NCBI GenBank assembly: GCA_963782255.1
Contig: CAWAIS010000001.1
Coordinates: 2,728,001-2,792,000 of the forward strand
Reading direction: 5' to 3'
Length of the DNA: 64,000 bases
Source of the DNA: Roseiarcus sp963782255
GTDB lineage: Bacteria; Pseudomonadota; Alphaproteobacteria; Rhizobiales; Beijerinckiaceae
Shown: positions 46,214 to 54,858 of the stretch, piece after piece
How positions within the stretch are numbered: position 1 is the first letter of the stretch
Layout of the letters: every line of letters begins with the position of its first letter
Program-made: the position numbers and the translations under genes
The notes under the pieces: generated by a model
The model's database searches: none
What the model was told of the DNA's origin: nothing
What the model saw: the letters and a program-made list of their open reading frames with translations, nothing else

Positions 46214-46250
46214 CCCTCGGCGGTCGGTTTGTCCGCCGAGGGCGTCCGCT
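46214..46250 (-). terminator. Rho-independent terminator of the sulfatase operon
   Basis: CCCTCGGCGG (46214-46223) and CCGCCGAGGG (46233-46242) form a perfect ten-pair stem with a nine-base loop. On the minus strand it is followed by TTTTCAAG (down to 46206). It starts 76 bases after the sulfatase stop. Confidence 0.8.
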
Positions 46251-46317
46251 CAAATCAGCGAGTTGGATACGCACGGCGAGAACGCTGGGCGCAGCTCGCG
46301 GCTATCCTCGCGGGAGG

Positions 46318-47805
46318 TCAGGCATTGCCGCCATGGATTGACGCCATCGCCAACACCGCATCCAGGTTGAACGATGCCGGCTTCTGGCGCGGCGGGAACT
46401 TGATGAAATTGTCGATCTGCGCCGCGACGACAGCCTGCATCAGGTACATCTGAGGGATGTGATCAACCATCCAGTCAAAATAAGTATTCGAGTTGATATC
46501 CGCGCGCTCGAACGGGTCGCGCCGCAGGTTGTAGATCAGCGGGACCCTCAGCTTCACCAAGGGCTCGGCCCAGGCCTGCATCTTATCCGCGCGTTGCACG
46601 GCCAGGTTGAACTTATAGTCGCCGACCCGGACCGCCATGACATCGCCGTCGTCGCTGAAGTACATGATGGCGTTTCTCGGGCTCTCCTTCGCCGCGCCCG
46701 TCAGGTAGGGAATCATGTTGTAGCCGTCGAGATGGACTTTGAAGGTCTTGCCTCCGACCGTGCAGCCGTTCAGGAGCTTCTCCTTCACGTCCGGATCGCC
46801 GGCGGCGGCGAGCAAGGTCGGGAACATGTCAATGTGCGAGCCGATGCCGTTGAAGACCGAACCGGCCTTGATTTTGCCCGGCCAGCGCAGAAAGGCCGGA
46901 ACGCGCCAGCCGCCTTCCCAGTTGGTGTTTTTCTGCGAGCGGAACGGTGTGTTGGCGCCGTCAGGCCAGGTGTCGTTCTCGGGGCCGTTGTCGGTGGAAT
47001 ACATGACGATAGTGTTGTCGGCGATGCCAAGCTCATCGAGCTTGTTGAGCAACTCGCCGACCTGCTCGTCGTGGGTGACCATGCGATCGCTATAGTCGTC
47101 CTGCCCGCTCTTGCCGCGGTTCTTGGCGGCGAGGTGGGTTCTGAAATGCATTGCGGTTGAATTGTACCAGAGGAAGAATGGCTGCTCCGCCTTGGCCTGC
47201 TTCTCCATCCAGGCCAGAGCGCGTGCAGTAATCTCCTCGTCGACGGTTTCCATGCGCTTCTTGGTCAACGGACCAGTGTCCTCGACTTTCTGCCCGCCCT
47301 TGCCGTCGGCCAGGCAGTGAAGCACGCCGCGGGGTCCAAACTTCTTCTTGAATTCCGGATCCTTGGGATAGTCCGGCAATTCCGGTTCTTCCTCGGCGTT
47401 GAGGTGATAAAGATTGCCGAAGAATTCGTCGAACCCGTGCACGGTCGGCAGATATTCGTCGCGGTCGCCGAGATGGTTCTTGCCGAACTGACCGGTCGCG
47501 TAGTCGAGCGGCTTCAGCAGTTCAGCGATGGTCGGATCTTCCGCGTGAAGTCCTACGGTCGCGCCAGGCATGCCGACCTTGGTCAGGCCGGTGCGGATCG
47601 GGTTCTGACCTGTGATGAAGCACGCGCGTCCGGCTGTACAGCTCTGTTGGCCGTACCAGTCGGTAAAGGTCGCCCCTTCCTGCGCGATACGGTCGATGTT
47701 GGGTGTTTGGTAGCCCATCATGCCTTTGCTGTAATGGCTGATGTTCCAATAGCCGATATCGTCACCCCAAATGATGAGAATATTCGGCTTGTTCGGCTTA
47801 GGCAT
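46318..47805 (-). CDS. Type I sulfatase (arylsulfatase family)
   Basis: A 495-residue sulfatase that hydrolyses sulfate esters using a formylglycine made from Cys56 in QQSCTAGRACFITGQ. The core signature is C-T-A-G-R, with Ala where most have Pro, within the accepted C-x-P/A-x-R form. Metal residues are in IIWGDDIGYW and the later STDNGPEND; FGKNHLGDRDEY is the second family motif. No signal peptide is visible, so it appears cytoplasmic. Start chosen at the ATG with GGAGAAGGA upstream. It is the last gene of an operon with its own maturase. Confidence 0.93.
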   Translation of the reverse strand: MPKPNKPNILIIWGDDIGYWNISHYSKGMMGYQTPNIDRIAQEGATFTDWYGQQSCTAGRACFITGQNPIRTGLTKVGMPGATVGLHAEDPTIAELLKPLDYATGQFGKNHLGDRDEYLPTVHGFDEFFGNLYHLNAEEEPELPDYPKDPEFKKKFGPRGVLHCLADGKGGQKVEDTGPLTKKRMETVDEEITARALAWMEKQAKAEQPFFLWYNSTAMHFRTHLAAKNRGKSGQDDYSDRMVTHDEQVGELLNKLDELGIADNTIVMYSTDNGPENDTWPDGANTPFRSQKNTNWEGGWRVPAFLRWPGKIKAGSVFNGIGSHIDMFPTLLAAAGDPDVKEKLLNGCTVGGKTFKVHLDGYNMIPYLTGAAKESPRNAIMYFSDDGDVMAVRVGDYKFNLAVQRADKMQAWAEPLVKLRVPLIYNLRRDPFERADINSNTYFDWMVDHIPQMYLMQAVVAAQIDNFIKFPPRQKPASFNLDAVLAMASIHGGNA

Positions 47806-47906
47806 TTCCTTCTCCTGCGCTCGCAATAAAAATACATCGGGACGCGCTCTGCGGCGAAGCGGTCCCGCAAGACCAACGATCCTCAGCTTACAATCATTCC
47901 GCCCCT

Positions 47907-48350
47907 TCAGCCGAATGGCCCGACCTCAAACTCCATGCTGACCATCGCTGCGACGCCGACGATGAGCAGGAGAAGCGCCGTAATCAAGGTGAGCGACACC
48001 GGAAAGACGGTCTCGCCGTGGATGAGGCCCTCCTCCCGCATCGACTCGCGCAACCGGCGGAGGCCCAGCATGAACTGCACGTGATAGCCGATGCCGAGCA
48101 GCAGCATCACGACCCCGAGCACGACCAAAGCGAGGCCGAAGTGACGCGGCGCGCCGGCCCTGGTGATAACGTCCTCCTGCCGCAGTCGCTGGAAGAACTG
48201 GAAGATCGTGAAGCCGAAGCCGATCAGCGAGAGGGAGGTGCGGATGACCGCCATCAACGTGCGATCTTCGGCCATGCGGGTGCGCTGAAACGCCATGCCC
48301 GTGCGGCGCGCAGCCAGTTCGGTGTTGACGTCGAACTTCGGGGTTTCCAT
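47907..48350 (-). CDS. DUF202 (YidH-type) membrane protein
   Basis: A 147-residue protein. A charged N-terminal segment, TELAARRTGMAFQRTRMAEDR, is followed by three membrane helices (TSLSLIGFGFTIFQFF, ALVVLGVVMLLLGIGYHV, SLTLITALLLLIVGVAAM). This RTxMAxxRT...RT pattern is the DUF202 signature; function unknown. It lies 24 bases after the preceding membrane-protein gene and about 100 bases before the sulfatase. Confidence 0.88.
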   Translation of the reverse strand: METPKFDVNTELAARRTGMAFQRTRMAEDRTLMAVIRTSLSLIGFGFTIFQFFQRLRQEDVITRAGAPRHFGLALVVLGVVMLLLGIGYHVQFMLGLRRLRESMREEGLIHGETVFPVSLTLITALLLLIVGVAAMVSMEFEVGPFG

Positions 48351-48374
48351 CGCCTTAACGCTCCGGCTGGCCGA

Positions 48375-48872
48375 TCAACGGGACGCTGGCCGAGCGACCC
48401 AGCGCCGCGCAAGACGCGCGATCGGACCACGCAACAGAAGGTAGGGAAGAAACGCCAGCATCAGGGCGACCAACGCGGCTTCGGCGGGATAGAACGTGTG
48501 CAGCACAATCCATTGATAGACCGCATCCATGACGACGCCAAGAACCAGGATCCTCGCGGTCGCCCGAATTCCTTCCCGCAGCCGGCCGGCGCGCTTCTCG
48601 CCGCTGCGCAGCATCGTCCAGAGGTAGGGCGAGCGCCCGAGGCGAGCGTCGTGGACGCCGTCGCGCAGCGCGGCGATTGCGGCCATCGCCGGCTGCAGGA
48701 TGAAACGGAACGTCATCGGCCCGCCGGGCCGGGCGAGGATCTGGGTCCAGATCCGTTTGAGGTCTTCGGCCGAGAGACCGTAGCAGACGAGGCCGAGCAC
48801 GATGAGGCCGACGATCAGCGTCGCGGCCAGCCGCGCCTCGAAGTCGCCGCTCTTCGACGGCTGATCGGTCAA
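48375..48872 (-). CDS. Membrane protein coupled to the formylglycine-generating enzyme
   Basis: A 165-residue frame from a TTG start two bases after the FGE stop, with GGAG nine bases upstream. It has about four hydrophobic segments (LAATLIVGLIVLGLVCYGL, FRFILQPAMAAIAALRDG, ILVLGVVMDAVYQWIVLHTF, AALVALMLAFLPYLLL) and ends in an Arg-rich tail. I do not recognise a named family. The tight spacing on both sides puts it in the sulfatase operon. Confidence 0.78.
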   Translation of the reverse strand: MTDQPSKSGDFEARLAATLIVGLIVLGLVCYGLSAEDLKRIWTQILARPGGPMTFRFILQPAMAAIAALRDGVHDARLGRSPYLWTMLRSGEKRAGRLREGIRATARILVLGVVMDAVYQWIVLHTFYPAEAALVALMLAFLPYLLLRGPIARLARRWVARPASR

Positions 48873-48874
48873 GG

Positions 48875-49867
48875 TTAGGCTCCTCGAACGACGCAGCGAA
48901 AGCCGACATGGCTCGTGGACGTGTCGGTCGGCTCGGCGTGTCGCGCGGCGGGGCGGTAGCGCCGGCAATAGCTTGGCGCGCAGAGGTGCGAACCGCCTTT
49001 CAAGACCTTGCGCGGAATCCTGATTTCCGGCTGGCAGGGGTCGTAGCTCTGGGATTCCGGTCCGCCGCGCGGATTCTGCGGGACGCAGCACGCCTTCGGC
49101 GCGTCGGGGGCGTGGCGAGTCGACCAGAAGTCCGCCGTCCACTCCCAGACATTGCCGATCATGTCGTAGAGGCCGTAGTCGTTGGCGGGATAGCTCTTCA
49201 CCGGCGACGTCCGCGCCCAGCCGTCCGCCTTCGTGTTCTCGTGCGGGAACTCGCCTTGCCAGGTGTTGGCCATATGCTCGCCGCCTGGCGTGAGTTGGTC
49301 GCCCCAGGCGAATTCGGCGCCCTCGAGGCCACCGCGCGCGGCGAATTCCCACTCGGCTTCGGTCGGCAGCTCCTTCCCGGCCCAACGCGCAAAGGCCTCG
49401 GCGTCGCGGTAGGCGACGTGCACGACGGGATGATCGTCGAGCCCCTTGATCGACGATCCCTGTCCGTAGGGCTTCTTCCAGGTGGCGCCGAACTCAAACT
49501 TCCACCATTGCGACCAGTCCCTGAGATCGACCGCGCCGGCCGGCGGGTTGAACACGAGCGACCCCGCGCGCAACATGTGCGGCAGCGCGCCGGGATAGTC
49601 CTTCGCGTCGGGCGCGATCTCAGCGAAGGTCACGTAGCCCGTCGCCTCGACGAAGGCGCGGAACGCTCTATTCGTGACCGGCGTCGGGTCGATCCAGAAC
49701 CCGTCGACGGCGACGCGGTGCACGGGCGCCTCTTCCGGATAATGCCGGTCCGAGCCCATGCGAAAGACGCCCGACGGGATGCGGACCATGTCCGCGACGA
49801 TGGCCTCCGTATTCGCCTGCGGGCCATTTCCTCCGCGAGATTGTGCGGGCTTATCAAGCTGTTGCAT
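48875..49867 (-). CDS. Formylglycine-generating enzyme (SUMF1 family)
   Basis: A 330-residue SUMF1-fold protein that oxidises the sulfatase Cys to formylglycine with O2. The two active-site cysteines of true FGEs are present: C296 and C301 in GGSHLCAPSYCRRYRPAAR. Other family blocks are ADMVRIPSGVFRMGSD, LPTEAEWEFAARGG and YDMIGNVWEWTADFW. It is the first gene of the operon ending in the sulfatase, so the pair is a self-contained maturation unit. Start chosen at MQQLDKPAQ; upstream in-frame codons include a Cys-rich leader with no family match. Confidence 0.94.
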   Translation of the reverse strand: MQQLDKPAQSRGGNGPQANTEAIVADMVRIPSGVFRMGSDRHYPEEAPVHRVAVDGFWIDPTPVTNRAFRAFVEATGYVTFAEIAPDAKDYPGALPHMLRAGSLVFNPPAGAVDLRDWSQWWKFEFGATWKKPYGQGSSIKGLDDHPVVHVAYRDAEAFARWAGKELPTEAEWEFAARGGLEGAEFAWGDQLTPGGEHMANTWQGEFPHENTKADGWARTSPVKSYPANDYGLYDMIGNVWEWTADFWSTRHAPDAPKACCVPQNPRGGPESQSYDPCQPEIRIPRKVLKGGSHLCAPSYCRRYRPAARHAEPTDTSTSHVGFRCVVRGA

Positions 49868-50003
49868 GTGGATATCGCGATCGAACTCAAGAAAGGAGCA
49901 ACTGGGGAGCAGGTCAGCACAATAAGGCCGGGAGCCGAAAAGGCAAAAGCGACACATCTCGACGCTCGGTCATTCGCCGCTCTCTGTGCTAAGGCGTCCC
50001 CTC

Positions 50004-50573
50004 ATGCGCGCGTCCGATTTCGATCTCCTCATCGTGCCCCGGATCGGAGGCCCCGACGAGGGCGACTGGCCGAGCCGATGGGCGGCCAAGCTCTCGACCG
50101 CGCGCTTCGTCATGGCCGGCGGCGCGCAGGCGCGGACGGCCGAAGCGTGGCGTGAGGCGATCCACAAAGCGGCCCGGGAGGCGACGCGCCCCGCCCTCTT
50201 CGTCGGACACGGGGTCGGCGTGGCGGCGATCGCGCAGGCGGCGCAAGCGCTTGCCGTCGCGGACGTCCGCGGCGCATTCCTCGTCGCCCCGCCGGACGAG
50301 GCAGGCCTTCGCCGCGCTGCGGGCGAGGACTGGCGGCTCGCGCGCCTTCGCCTGCCCTGGCCGAGCCTCGTCATCGCAAGCCGCAACGACCCCGACGGCG
50401 CCTATGACGCCGTCGCCGCGCTCGCCGCCGACTGGGGCGCGGAAATGATCGATGCGGGCTTTGCCGGCGGGCTCGACGCCGCAAGCGGGCATGGGCCCTG
50501 GCCGGAGGGCCTGATGCGGCTCGCAGCGTTCATGAAGACGCTTGGCGAACGGCCTGAATTCACTCGGCATTGA
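50004..50573 (+). CDS. RBBP9/YdeN-type alpha/beta-hydrolase-fold protein lacking the nucleophile Ser
   Basis: A 189-residue compact hydrolase-fold protein starting MRASDFDLLIVPRIGGPDE. RBBP9/YdeN proteins have G/A-H-S-x-G at the nucleophile elbow; here it reads FVGHGVGVAAIAQAA, so Ser is Gly. The later Asp region (SRNDPDGAYDA) and His region (GHGPWPEGL) are kept. It is therefore either catalytically dead or uses another residue. The last 170 bases overlap the 3' end of the convergent acyltransferase frame. Confidence 0.75.
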   Translation: MRASDFDLLIVPRIGGPDEGDWPSRWAAKLSTARFVMAGGAQARTAEAWREAIHKAAREATRPALFVGHGVGVAAIAQAAQALAVADVRGAFLVAPPDEAGLRRAAGEDWRLARLRLPWPSLVIASRNDPDGAYDAVAALAADWGAEMIDAGFAGGLDAASGHGPWPEGLMRLAAFMKTLGERPEFTRH

Positions 50574-51757
50574 GGCAGAGCAGCCTGCTTCGCGGCGGCG
50601 GCGGTCGGACCGCCGCCGGACCCATCCGCTCCACGTGCGAAACGCGCATGGAGCCCCCGTCCGAGCTCGTGTCCGAGCGCGATCACCGGCTTCTCAATCC
50701 GGCGGGAGAGCACCCGCGCCGCGGCGAAGGTCGCAACCAAAGCGGCGACGAATTGCCATGTCCCATAGCCGAACCGCGATCCGATCAGATCGATCATCGG
50801 GATATGCGCCAGGTAGACGCCAAAGCTCGCTTCGCCGCTGCCGCGCAGGAAGCGCGCCCGAAGCATCACGGAGAGCGGCGTTTCGTATGGGAGCAGCAGC
50901 GCATAGACGATGCCTCCCACCATGAGCGGCGCGAACGGAAATATCCGGTCGTAATAGGCCTGCCAGGCCGATGTGTTGCCGAGGCCCATGAGGTCGCTTT
51001 CACGGCCGATGACCGCGTAATGGATGAAGGGATAGGAAGCAAGAAACGCGACCGGCGCGAGATAGGCGATCGCGGCACCCGCCCTTGGAAACGCGACGTG
51101 CCTGTTGTGCAGAAGGGCGTAGAGCAGAACGCCGCCGACGAACGAGTTGGCGTAGTGATGAAAGCCGAGCGTCATCCAGAAGGCAGGTGGGAGCGAGAGC
51201 GAACGGGCAAGCGCGATGTCGACGCACCAGGCGACGAAGCAAGCGCATGCGAGCGCGGCGCCCCACTTCGTCCGCGTCAGAAAGAGCATGAGCTTCAGGA
51301 TGAAAGGGAGAAAAACGTAGAACGTCAGTTCGACCGGGATGGTCCATAGGACGCTCGGCGCCTTGCCGAGCGTGAAGGTCAGCCGGACCGCTTCGAGATA
51401 GGACGTGGACTGCGAGAAGAAGCCGACGCCGGCGCAATAGGAGAGCGTCACCACAATCAAGAGAAGCGGAAAGATCCGCGCAATCCGGTTGATGGCGTAT
51501 CGCGCGACGGCGATGAGAGTCCGCATCGGCCACTCGGGGTCCTGCGCCAGCGAATGCGCGAGCAGGAACGCCGAGAGAAAGAAGAACAGCATCAGGGCGA
51601 GCTGCCCGGAAAACTTGAACAGCGGCAGGCCGGGAACAAAGCCGATGTACTGGTAGTGGGCCAGCACGACGGTCAGCGCCGCGAACCCGCGCAGCGACGT
51701 GAACCGCTCGTCGACCCGAGCGCGCCAGGTTGCGTTTTCCGGCATGCTCTCGCCCAT
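50402..51757 (-). CDS. Acyltransferase 3 family membrane protein
   Basis: A 451-residue integral membrane acyltransferase with about ten helices. The family hallmark is RFTSLRGFAALTVVLAHY near residue 18, with the catalytic His following. EASFGVYLAHIPMIDLIG is the C-terminal family segment, and RIEKPVIALGHELGR ends the domain near residue 385. The remaining 60 residues are Ser/Pro/Ala-rich and encoded antisense to the hydrolase gene, so the domain may have lost its original stop. Likely O-acylates a cell-surface polysaccharide or lipid; target unknown. Confidence 0.88.
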   Translation of the reverse strand: MGESMPENATWRARVDERFTSLRGFAALTVVLAHYQYIGFVPGLPLFKFSGQLALMLFFFLSAFLLAHSLAQDPEWPMRTLIAVARYAINRIARIFPLLLIVVTLSYCAGVGFFSQSTSYLEAVRLTFTLGKAPSVLWTIPVELTFYVFLPFILKLMLFLTRTKWGAALACACFVAWCVDIALARSLSLPPAFWMTLGFHHYANSFVGGVLLYALLHNRHVAFPRAGAAIAYLAPVAFLASYPFIHYAVIGRESDLMGLGNTSAWQAYYDRIFPFAPLMVGGIVYALLLPYETPLSVMLRARFLRGSGEASFGVYLAHIPMIDLIGSRFGYGTWQFVAALVATFAAARVLSRRIEKPVIALGHELGRGLHARFARGADGSGGGPTAAAAKQAALPQCRVNSGRSPSVFMNAASRIRPSGQGPCPLAASSPPAKPASIISAPQSAASAATAS

Positions 51758-51896
51758 GGCGGTTCGCTTGAAGCCCCGGCCCCGTATTCTTTTGCAACTC
51801 TATCGGGGCGGCTCCTAAGCCGCTGTTATCGGACGCGGCGAAATTGTTCTTATTCCTTGGCGCTGGCGCCTCCGACCCATGTTAGTGTTAACGTCC

Positions 51897-52586
51897 ATGG
51901 CCCGGTCCGAGCGCTTGCTGCAACTCCTCGAGGCTCTGCGCCGTCATCGCCGCCCCGTCGCCGGCGCCGTTCTCGCGGCCGAGCTCGGGGTGAGCGCGCG
52001 CACGATCTACCGCGACATCGCGTCGTTGCAGGCGCAGGGCGCGACGATCGAGGGCGAAGCCGGGGTCGGATATATCCTCGAACCTGGCTTCATGCTGCCG
52101 CCGCTCATGTTCAGCGAGGAGGAGATCGAGGCGATCGTGCTCGGCTCGCGCTGGGTCGCCGAGCGCGGTGATGAAACGCTGTCGCGCGCGGGGCGGGGCG
52201 CGCTCGCCAAGATCCTGGCGGTCCTGCCGCCGGACCTTCGCAACGAGGCGGAGCTCCCGTCCCTCATCGTCGGCCCCGGAGACGTGGTCTCCGCGGGAGA
52301 ACAGGAGCTGCCCCTGATCCGCGCGGCCATACGCCGCGAGCGCAAGCTCATGATCGCCTACATGGACAGCGACGACGCCTTGACCTTAAGGACCGTCTGG
52401 CCGTTCGCCCTCGCCTATTTCGACCGCACGCGCATGGTCGTAGCCTGGTGCGAACTCAGGAACGGCTTTCGGCACTTCCGCACGGACCGCATCCGGTCGA
52501 TCGACCTTATCGACGTCCGCTACCCGCGCCGCCGCGTCCAGCTCCTCGCCGAATGGCGCAAAATCGAGGCCGTGCCGCCGCAATAG
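51897..52586 (+). CDS. HTH-WYL transcriptional regulator (YafY/DeoR-type)
   Basis: A 229-residue regulator. An N-terminal winged helix (RSERLLQLLEALRRHRRPV, ELGVSARTIYRDIASLQAQG) is followed by a WYL domain (about 140-205) with RKLMIAYMDSDDALTLRTVWP and RTRMVVAWCELRNGFRHFRTDRI. WYL domains bind small ligands or nucleic-acid signals. It stands alone between the acyltransferase and dxs; regulated genes cannot be read from sequence. Confidence 0.9.
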   Translation: MARSERLLQLLEALRRHRRPVAGAVLAAELGVSARTIYRDIASLQAQGATIEGEAGVGYILEPGFMLPPLMFSEEEIEAIVLGSRWVAERGDETLSRAGRGALAKILAVLPPDLRNEAELPSLIVGPGDVVSAGEQELPLIRAAIRRERKLMIAYMDSDDALTLRTVWPFALAYFDRTRMVVAWCELRNGFRHFRTDRIRSIDLIDVRYPRRRVQLLAEWRKIEAVPPQ

Positions 52587-52736
52587 GGCCCCTCGGTGCA
52601 GTCTCCGCCCTCCCTCGCCCTGGCGCACCTATGGCGCGCCGGAGCCGCCAATTGCCGCCAGCGCCTCTCCTGGTGTACTCCTGTTTCCGTGCGATGCGGG
52701 GGACGTTCAAACAGCGTCGCGCCTCGGGGATAAGAT

Positions 52737-54656
52737 GTGACGAAACCGGTAACGCCGCTGCTCGATCGGATATCCTCGCCCGCGGACTTGCGGGCGCTGA
52801 GCGAGAGCGATCTCAACCAACTCGCCCAGGAACTCCGGGCGGAGACGATCAGCGCCGTCTCGGTCACAGGCGGGCACCTCGGCGCGGGCCTCGGCGTCGT
52901 GGAGCTGACGGTCGCGCTCCATTATGTCTTCAATACGCCGAACGACCGCCTCGTCTGGGACGTCGGTCATCAGGCCTATCCGCACAAGATCTTGACCGGC
53001 CGGCGCGCTCGCATCCGCACGCTGAGGCAGGGCGCCGGCCTTTCCGGCTTCACCAAGCGCGCGGAGAGCGAATACGACGCCTTCGGCGCGGGTCATTCCT
53101 CGACCTCGGTATCGGCCGCGCTCGGCATGGCGGCGGCGCGGGACCTCGCGCATGGAACCAACAATATCGTCGCGGTGATCGGCGACGGAGCGATGTCGGC
53201 CGGCATGGCGTACGAGGCCATGAACAACGCCGGGGCCATGGATTCCAAGCTCATCGTCATCCTCAACGACAACGACATGTCGATCGCCCCGCCCACGGGC
53301 GCGATGTCCGCCTATCTCGCGCGCCTCGTCACGAGCCACGCCTACCGCTCGTTCCGCGACGTGGCGAAGCAGCTTGCCAAGCATTTGCCGCGGTTCATCT
53401 ACGACAAGGTCGAGCGGACCGAGGAATATGGGCGCGGCTTCTTCACCGGCGGCACGCTGTTCGAGGAGCTCGGCTTCTACTACGTCGGCCCGATCGACGG
53501 CCACAATCTCGACCACCTCCTGCCGGTCCTGAAAAACGTGCGCGACATGCACGGCGGGCCGGTCCTGGTCCATGTCGTGACCAAGAAGGGCAATGGCTAT
53601 CCGCCGGCGGAAGCGGCGGACGACAAATATCACGGCGTCTCCGCCTTCGACGTCATCACCGGCGCGCAGGCGAAGCCGAAGAGCAACGCGCCGGCCTACA
53701 CCAAAGTCTTCGCCGAGGCGTTGCTCGACGCGGCTCGGCGCGACGACAAGATCGTCGCCGTCACCGCCGCCATGCCCCAGGGAACCGGGCTGGACCGGAT
53801 GCAGGAGGTCTTCCCCGAGCGCGTGTTCGACGTCGGCATCGCCGAACAGCACGCCGTGACCTTCGCGGCGGGGCTCGCGACGGAAGGGTTCAAGCCCTTC
53901 TGCGCCATCTACTCGACCTTCCTGCAGCGCGCCTACGACCAGGTCGTGCATGACGTCGCGATCCAGAATCTGCCCGTCCGCTTCGCGATCGACCGCGGGG
54001 GCCTCGTCGGCGCGGACGGCGCGACGCATGCGGGCGCCTTCGACGTCGCCTATCTCTCCTGCCTGCCGAACATGACGGTCATGGCGGCCGCGGACGAGGC
54101 GGAGCTCATGCACATGGTTGCGACCTGCGTCGCGCACGATGCGGGACCGATCGCGCTGCGCTATCCGCGCGGCGACGGCGTCGGCGTCGACTTGCCGGAG
54201 CGCGGCGAGCCGCTGCCGATCGGCAAGGGGCGGATCGTGCGCCAGGGCTCGCGCATCGCGATCCTGTCGCTCGGAACCCGGCTCGGCGAAGCATTAAAGG
54301 CGGCCGAGGACCTCGTCGCGCGCGGCCTCTCGACCACGGTCGCCGACGCACGCTTCGCGAAACCGCTCGATCGCGAGCTCATCATGAAGCTCGCGCATGA
54401 GCACGAGCTTCTGATTACCGTGGAAGAGGGCGCGGCCGGCGGCTTTGGCGCGCATGTCCTGACGCTGCTCAGCGACGCCGGCGCGCTCGAAAGCGGCCTC
54501 AAAGTCCGCACGATGACCCTGCCCGACGCCTATCTGGACCAGGACAAGCCCGAGCGCATGTACGCCGCGGCGGGGCTCGACGCCAAGGGCATTGTCGCCC
54601 GCGCGATCGCGGCGCTCGGCGAACCCGCGGCGCGACCTTCGAGCCTGATCGCGTGA
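52737..54656 (+). CDS. dxs: 1-deoxy-D-xylulose-5-phosphate synthase
   Basis: First enzyme of the non-mevalonate isoprenoid pathway, joining pyruvate and glyceraldehyde-3-phosphate with thiamine diphosphate; 639 residues from a GTG start. The cofactor motif is IGDGAMSAGMAYEAMNNAG near residue 150. Transketolase-family His residues are in TGGHLGAGLG and GAGHSSTSVS, and the catalytic Glu region is FDVGIAEQHAVTFAAG. DRGGLVGADGATHAG is also typical. Complete. Confidence 0.98.
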   Translation: MTKPVTPLLDRISSPADLRALSESDLNQLAQELRAETISAVSVTGGHLGAGLGVVELTVALHYVFNTPNDRLVWDVGHQAYPHKILTGRRARIRTLRQGAGLSGFTKRAESEYDAFGAGHSSTSVSAALGMAAARDLAHGTNNIVAVIGDGAMSAGMAYEAMNNAGAMDSKLIVILNDNDMSIAPPTGAMSAYLARLVTSHAYRSFRDVAKQLAKHLPRFIYDKVERTEEYGRGFFTGGTLFEELGFYYVGPIDGHNLDHLLPVLKNVRDMHGGPVLVHVVTKKGNGYPPAEAADDKYHGVSAFDVITGAQAKPKSNAPAYTKVFAEALLDAARRDDKIVAVTAAMPQGTGLDRMQEVFPERVFDVGIAEQHAVTFAAGLATEGFKPFCAIYSTFLQRAYDQVVHDVAIQNLPVRFAIDRGGLVGADGATHAGAFDVAYLSCLPNMTVMAAADEAELMHMVATCVAHDAGPIALRYPRGDGVGVDLPERGEPLPIGKGRIVRQGSRIAILSLGTRLGEALKAAEDLVARGLSTTVADARFAKPLDRELIMKLAHEHELLITVEEGAAGGFGAHVLTLLSDAGALESGLKVRTMTLPDAYLDQDKPERMYAAAGLDAKGIVARAIAALGEPAARPSSLIA

Positions 54657-54835
54657 GCTCGAAGCCGCCCGAAGACGACAACTCCGGGCGGCGCAGGGGC
54701 AATATCGCGGCGGTGATCGTGATCGTCGTTCTGGCGCTCATCGGCTACTGGGCGTTCACGGCGATCGACCGCCAGCGGAGGCTGCAGAATTGCCTCGACG
54801 AAGGCCGCCGCAACTGCCTCGAGATCGTGAAGTAG
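54653..54835 (+). CDS. Small single-pass membrane protein coupled to dxs
   Basis: A 60-residue protein whose GTG start overlaps the dxs TGA (GTGA). A charged N-terminus (SSKPPEDDNSGRRRG) precedes one helix, NIAAVIVIVVLALIGYWAFT, and a tail with two cysteines, RLQNCLDEGRRNCLEIVK, probably periplasmic. No named family is recognised. The overlap and the non-random composition support it. Confidence 0.72.
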   Translation: MSSKPPEDDNSGRRRGNIAAVIVIVVLALIGYWAFTAIDRQRRLQNCLDEGRRNCLEIVK

Positions 54836-54858
54836 ACGCGTCCGCCGCAGCTTCGCGG

